A stretch of 64,000 nt of DNA, from NCBI RefSeq assembly GCF_029168945.1, contig NC_083603.1, positions 53,454,406 through 53,518,405 on the forward strand, written 5' to 3'. Of this stretch, positions 62,601 through 64,000 are shown one piece after another (within the stretch, counting starts at the first letter, position 1; each line of letters starts with the position of its first letter). The DNA comes from Cannabis sativa. Its lineage: Eukaryota > Streptophyta > Magnoliopsida > Rosales > Cannabaceae. Below the pieces are notes generated by a model. It worked only from the letters and a program-made list of their open reading frames with translations, was not told the DNA's origin and did not search any database. A program made the translations under genes and the position numbers.

Positions 62601-64000
62601 TACTTTAATTCAATTTATTTTAAATTAATCAATAAATGAAAAAATCATTGATTTAAGTTGATCCAAGAATTAATTAAAATAAACAATTAATTTACAACTT
62701 AATCTATTTTTCAAGATAGATTCAAAATCATCTTGCATTATGAAATGCAATTTCGAAAATTGATTAATAAAATAAAGAAAAAATATATTTTACTTCATTT
62801 ATTTTAATTAATCATTAAATGAAAAAATCATTGATTTAAGTTGGTCCAAAATTAAAATAAATAATTTACAACTTTAATCTATTTTACAAATAAAATTCGA
62901 AATTCCAGCATTTATGAAATGCAATTTCGAAATTTGATTAATAAAATAAAGAAAATATATTTCGAAAATTATTTAAATTTAGTTGAAAAAATAAATTTCA
63001 ACTAAAACTAATTTTCTATTTAATTAAGTGTCATGAAAAAGAAATATTTAAGTATCATGATGAAAATCAACTTAGATATTTAATTTTCAAATTAATTAAA
63101 TGTATTAAATTCAAGAAATAAGTAATTAAGTGTAGAGAAGGCTTAATTATTAATTTCTAGTTTAATACTAGGAAAAAATATACTTAAAATAAATTGTACT
63201 AAAATTAATTATTTAAATAATTAATTTCACAATGTATAATATTTTCCTATTTAATATTAGAAATAATAAGTAGTCTAGAAATGACTATCTAGAAAATATC
63301 TTATTTGACTAAGTATCTTTTCCACAAAATTTGAAAAAATCTAGAACTTAAATATTTTCAAATTTAAATTTAATTAAATATCAAAAATTAAGTTGTAACC
63401 ACTTAATTCAAAAAAATATTCCATTTTAAGTTAATATTCAAAAAGATATTAACTTAAAAAATATCCAAAATATTCCATTTTAAGTTAATATTCGAAAAGA
63501 TAATAACTTAAAAAATATCTAAAGAATCTTAATAACCAATGCCTAAAATTCCTCAACTTAATTTTGAAATTTTAAATCCAAAAGATATTCAGATTTAAGT
63601 TGGTTAGTTGTAGATAACTAAATATCAACTTAAATAGGAATATTTAATGAAAAATTTAAATTAAGCTTCAGAAAGAATCTAGATGGTTATAATTCTATAT
63701 TTAATTAAATACAAGAAAATACATATAGTTTAGCTTAGAATAAAAAATTCTTTAAACTATATTTTTCTTAAATTAATTTCAAAATAAATGAAATTAATTA
63801 TGTTGCTAATCAATTTTATTAGGTTAAACTAGTTTAATTAACCTAGTACAGTTATTCAAATTAGGCAAATGGGTCTTCACAATTGGGGTGGTTCATGTGA
63901 GGGGGTGCTGGGTTCAGTATGTCGTACCCACTACTATGGCTCCCAACTCTCACACAAGGCCCAAAAGAGAGGAATTTAACCTTAAAATGAACAACTGTTA

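Larger units (their letters stand above)
57030..64000 (-). mobile_element. LARD-like LTR retrotransposon, copy B, cut by window end
   Basis: Minus-strand element. The 3' LTR is 57030-58948, then the purine tract complement AACTCCCACTTGC from 58951. At least 5 kb of interior then runs off the window. The interior follows copy A in order: copia remnant, GCGAGAGTCAA motifs (61622-61745), AT-rich block (62000-63830), then the conserved GC-richer block (from 63858). Indels separate it from copy A, so the two are distinct insertions of one family. Confidence 0.85.

Noticed and set aside
1..64000. CRISPR array, operon or bacterial defence system
   Set aside because: No regularly spaced short repeats with unique spacers, no polycistronic gene order; introns and TEs show plant nuclear DNA.

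Overview
The window is plant nuclear DNA, most likely from a eudicot with a repeat-rich genome. The evidence is two split genes with GT-AG introns, very AT-rich intergenic DNA, nested LTR retrotransposons primed by an initiator-Met tRNA, and many MITEs. I cannot name the species from sequence alone.

Layout. Positions 1-7484 hold the 3' part of a multi-exon gene for a plant ubiquitin-specific-protease-like protein (DUF629 region plus USP/UCH domain). About 950 residues are readable in 15 or 16 exons, and the start lies upstream of the window. One exon sits in a recent 1.08-kb tandem duplication (3097-5274), so two nearly identical, frame-compatible copies of it exist. Positions 49046-51624 hold a complete 7-exon gene for an RsmG/GidB-type 16S rRNA guanine-N7 methyltransferase (280 aa) with an organelle-targeting-like N-terminus. 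I found no other convincing host gene.

The 41 kb between the genes and the last 7 kb are mostly retrotransposon sequence. One LTR family (about 1.8-1.9 kb, TGTTGG...CAACA, internal TATA box) occurs at least nine times in both orientations. Three large elements belong to it: a minus-strand element at 13860-23570, a plus-strand element at 36676-46080 that is itself interrupted, and a minus-strand element from 57030 running off the window end. Their internal regions hold only decayed copia polymerase. Two copies share identical stop codons, so the family looks like a non-autonomous, LARD-like derivative that spread after losing its own polymerase. Fragments of a Ty3/gypsy element, a 642-bp solo LTR with perfect target-site duplication, a minus-strand gypsy-type LTR near 9.5-10.4 kb and a second LTR family (25.9-28.3 kb) fill other parts.

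Short DNA-transposon derivatives with visible terminal inverted repeats and, in several cases, target-site duplications lie at 2590-2933, 24404-24775 (hAT-like), 29758-29986 (Mutator-like), 46301-46749 (Emigrant/pogo-like), 47460-47993, 53442-53899, 53953-54278 and 54649-55065 (the last two Tourist-like). The two host genes have no evident functional link: one acts in ubiquitin biology, the other in organellar ribosome maturation. I saw no CRISPR array, operon or bacterial-type system, and no convincing tRNA or rRNA gene. The most unusual host-gene feature is the duplicated exon. The most unusual repeat features are the shared-decay LARD family and the inverted LTR pairs.
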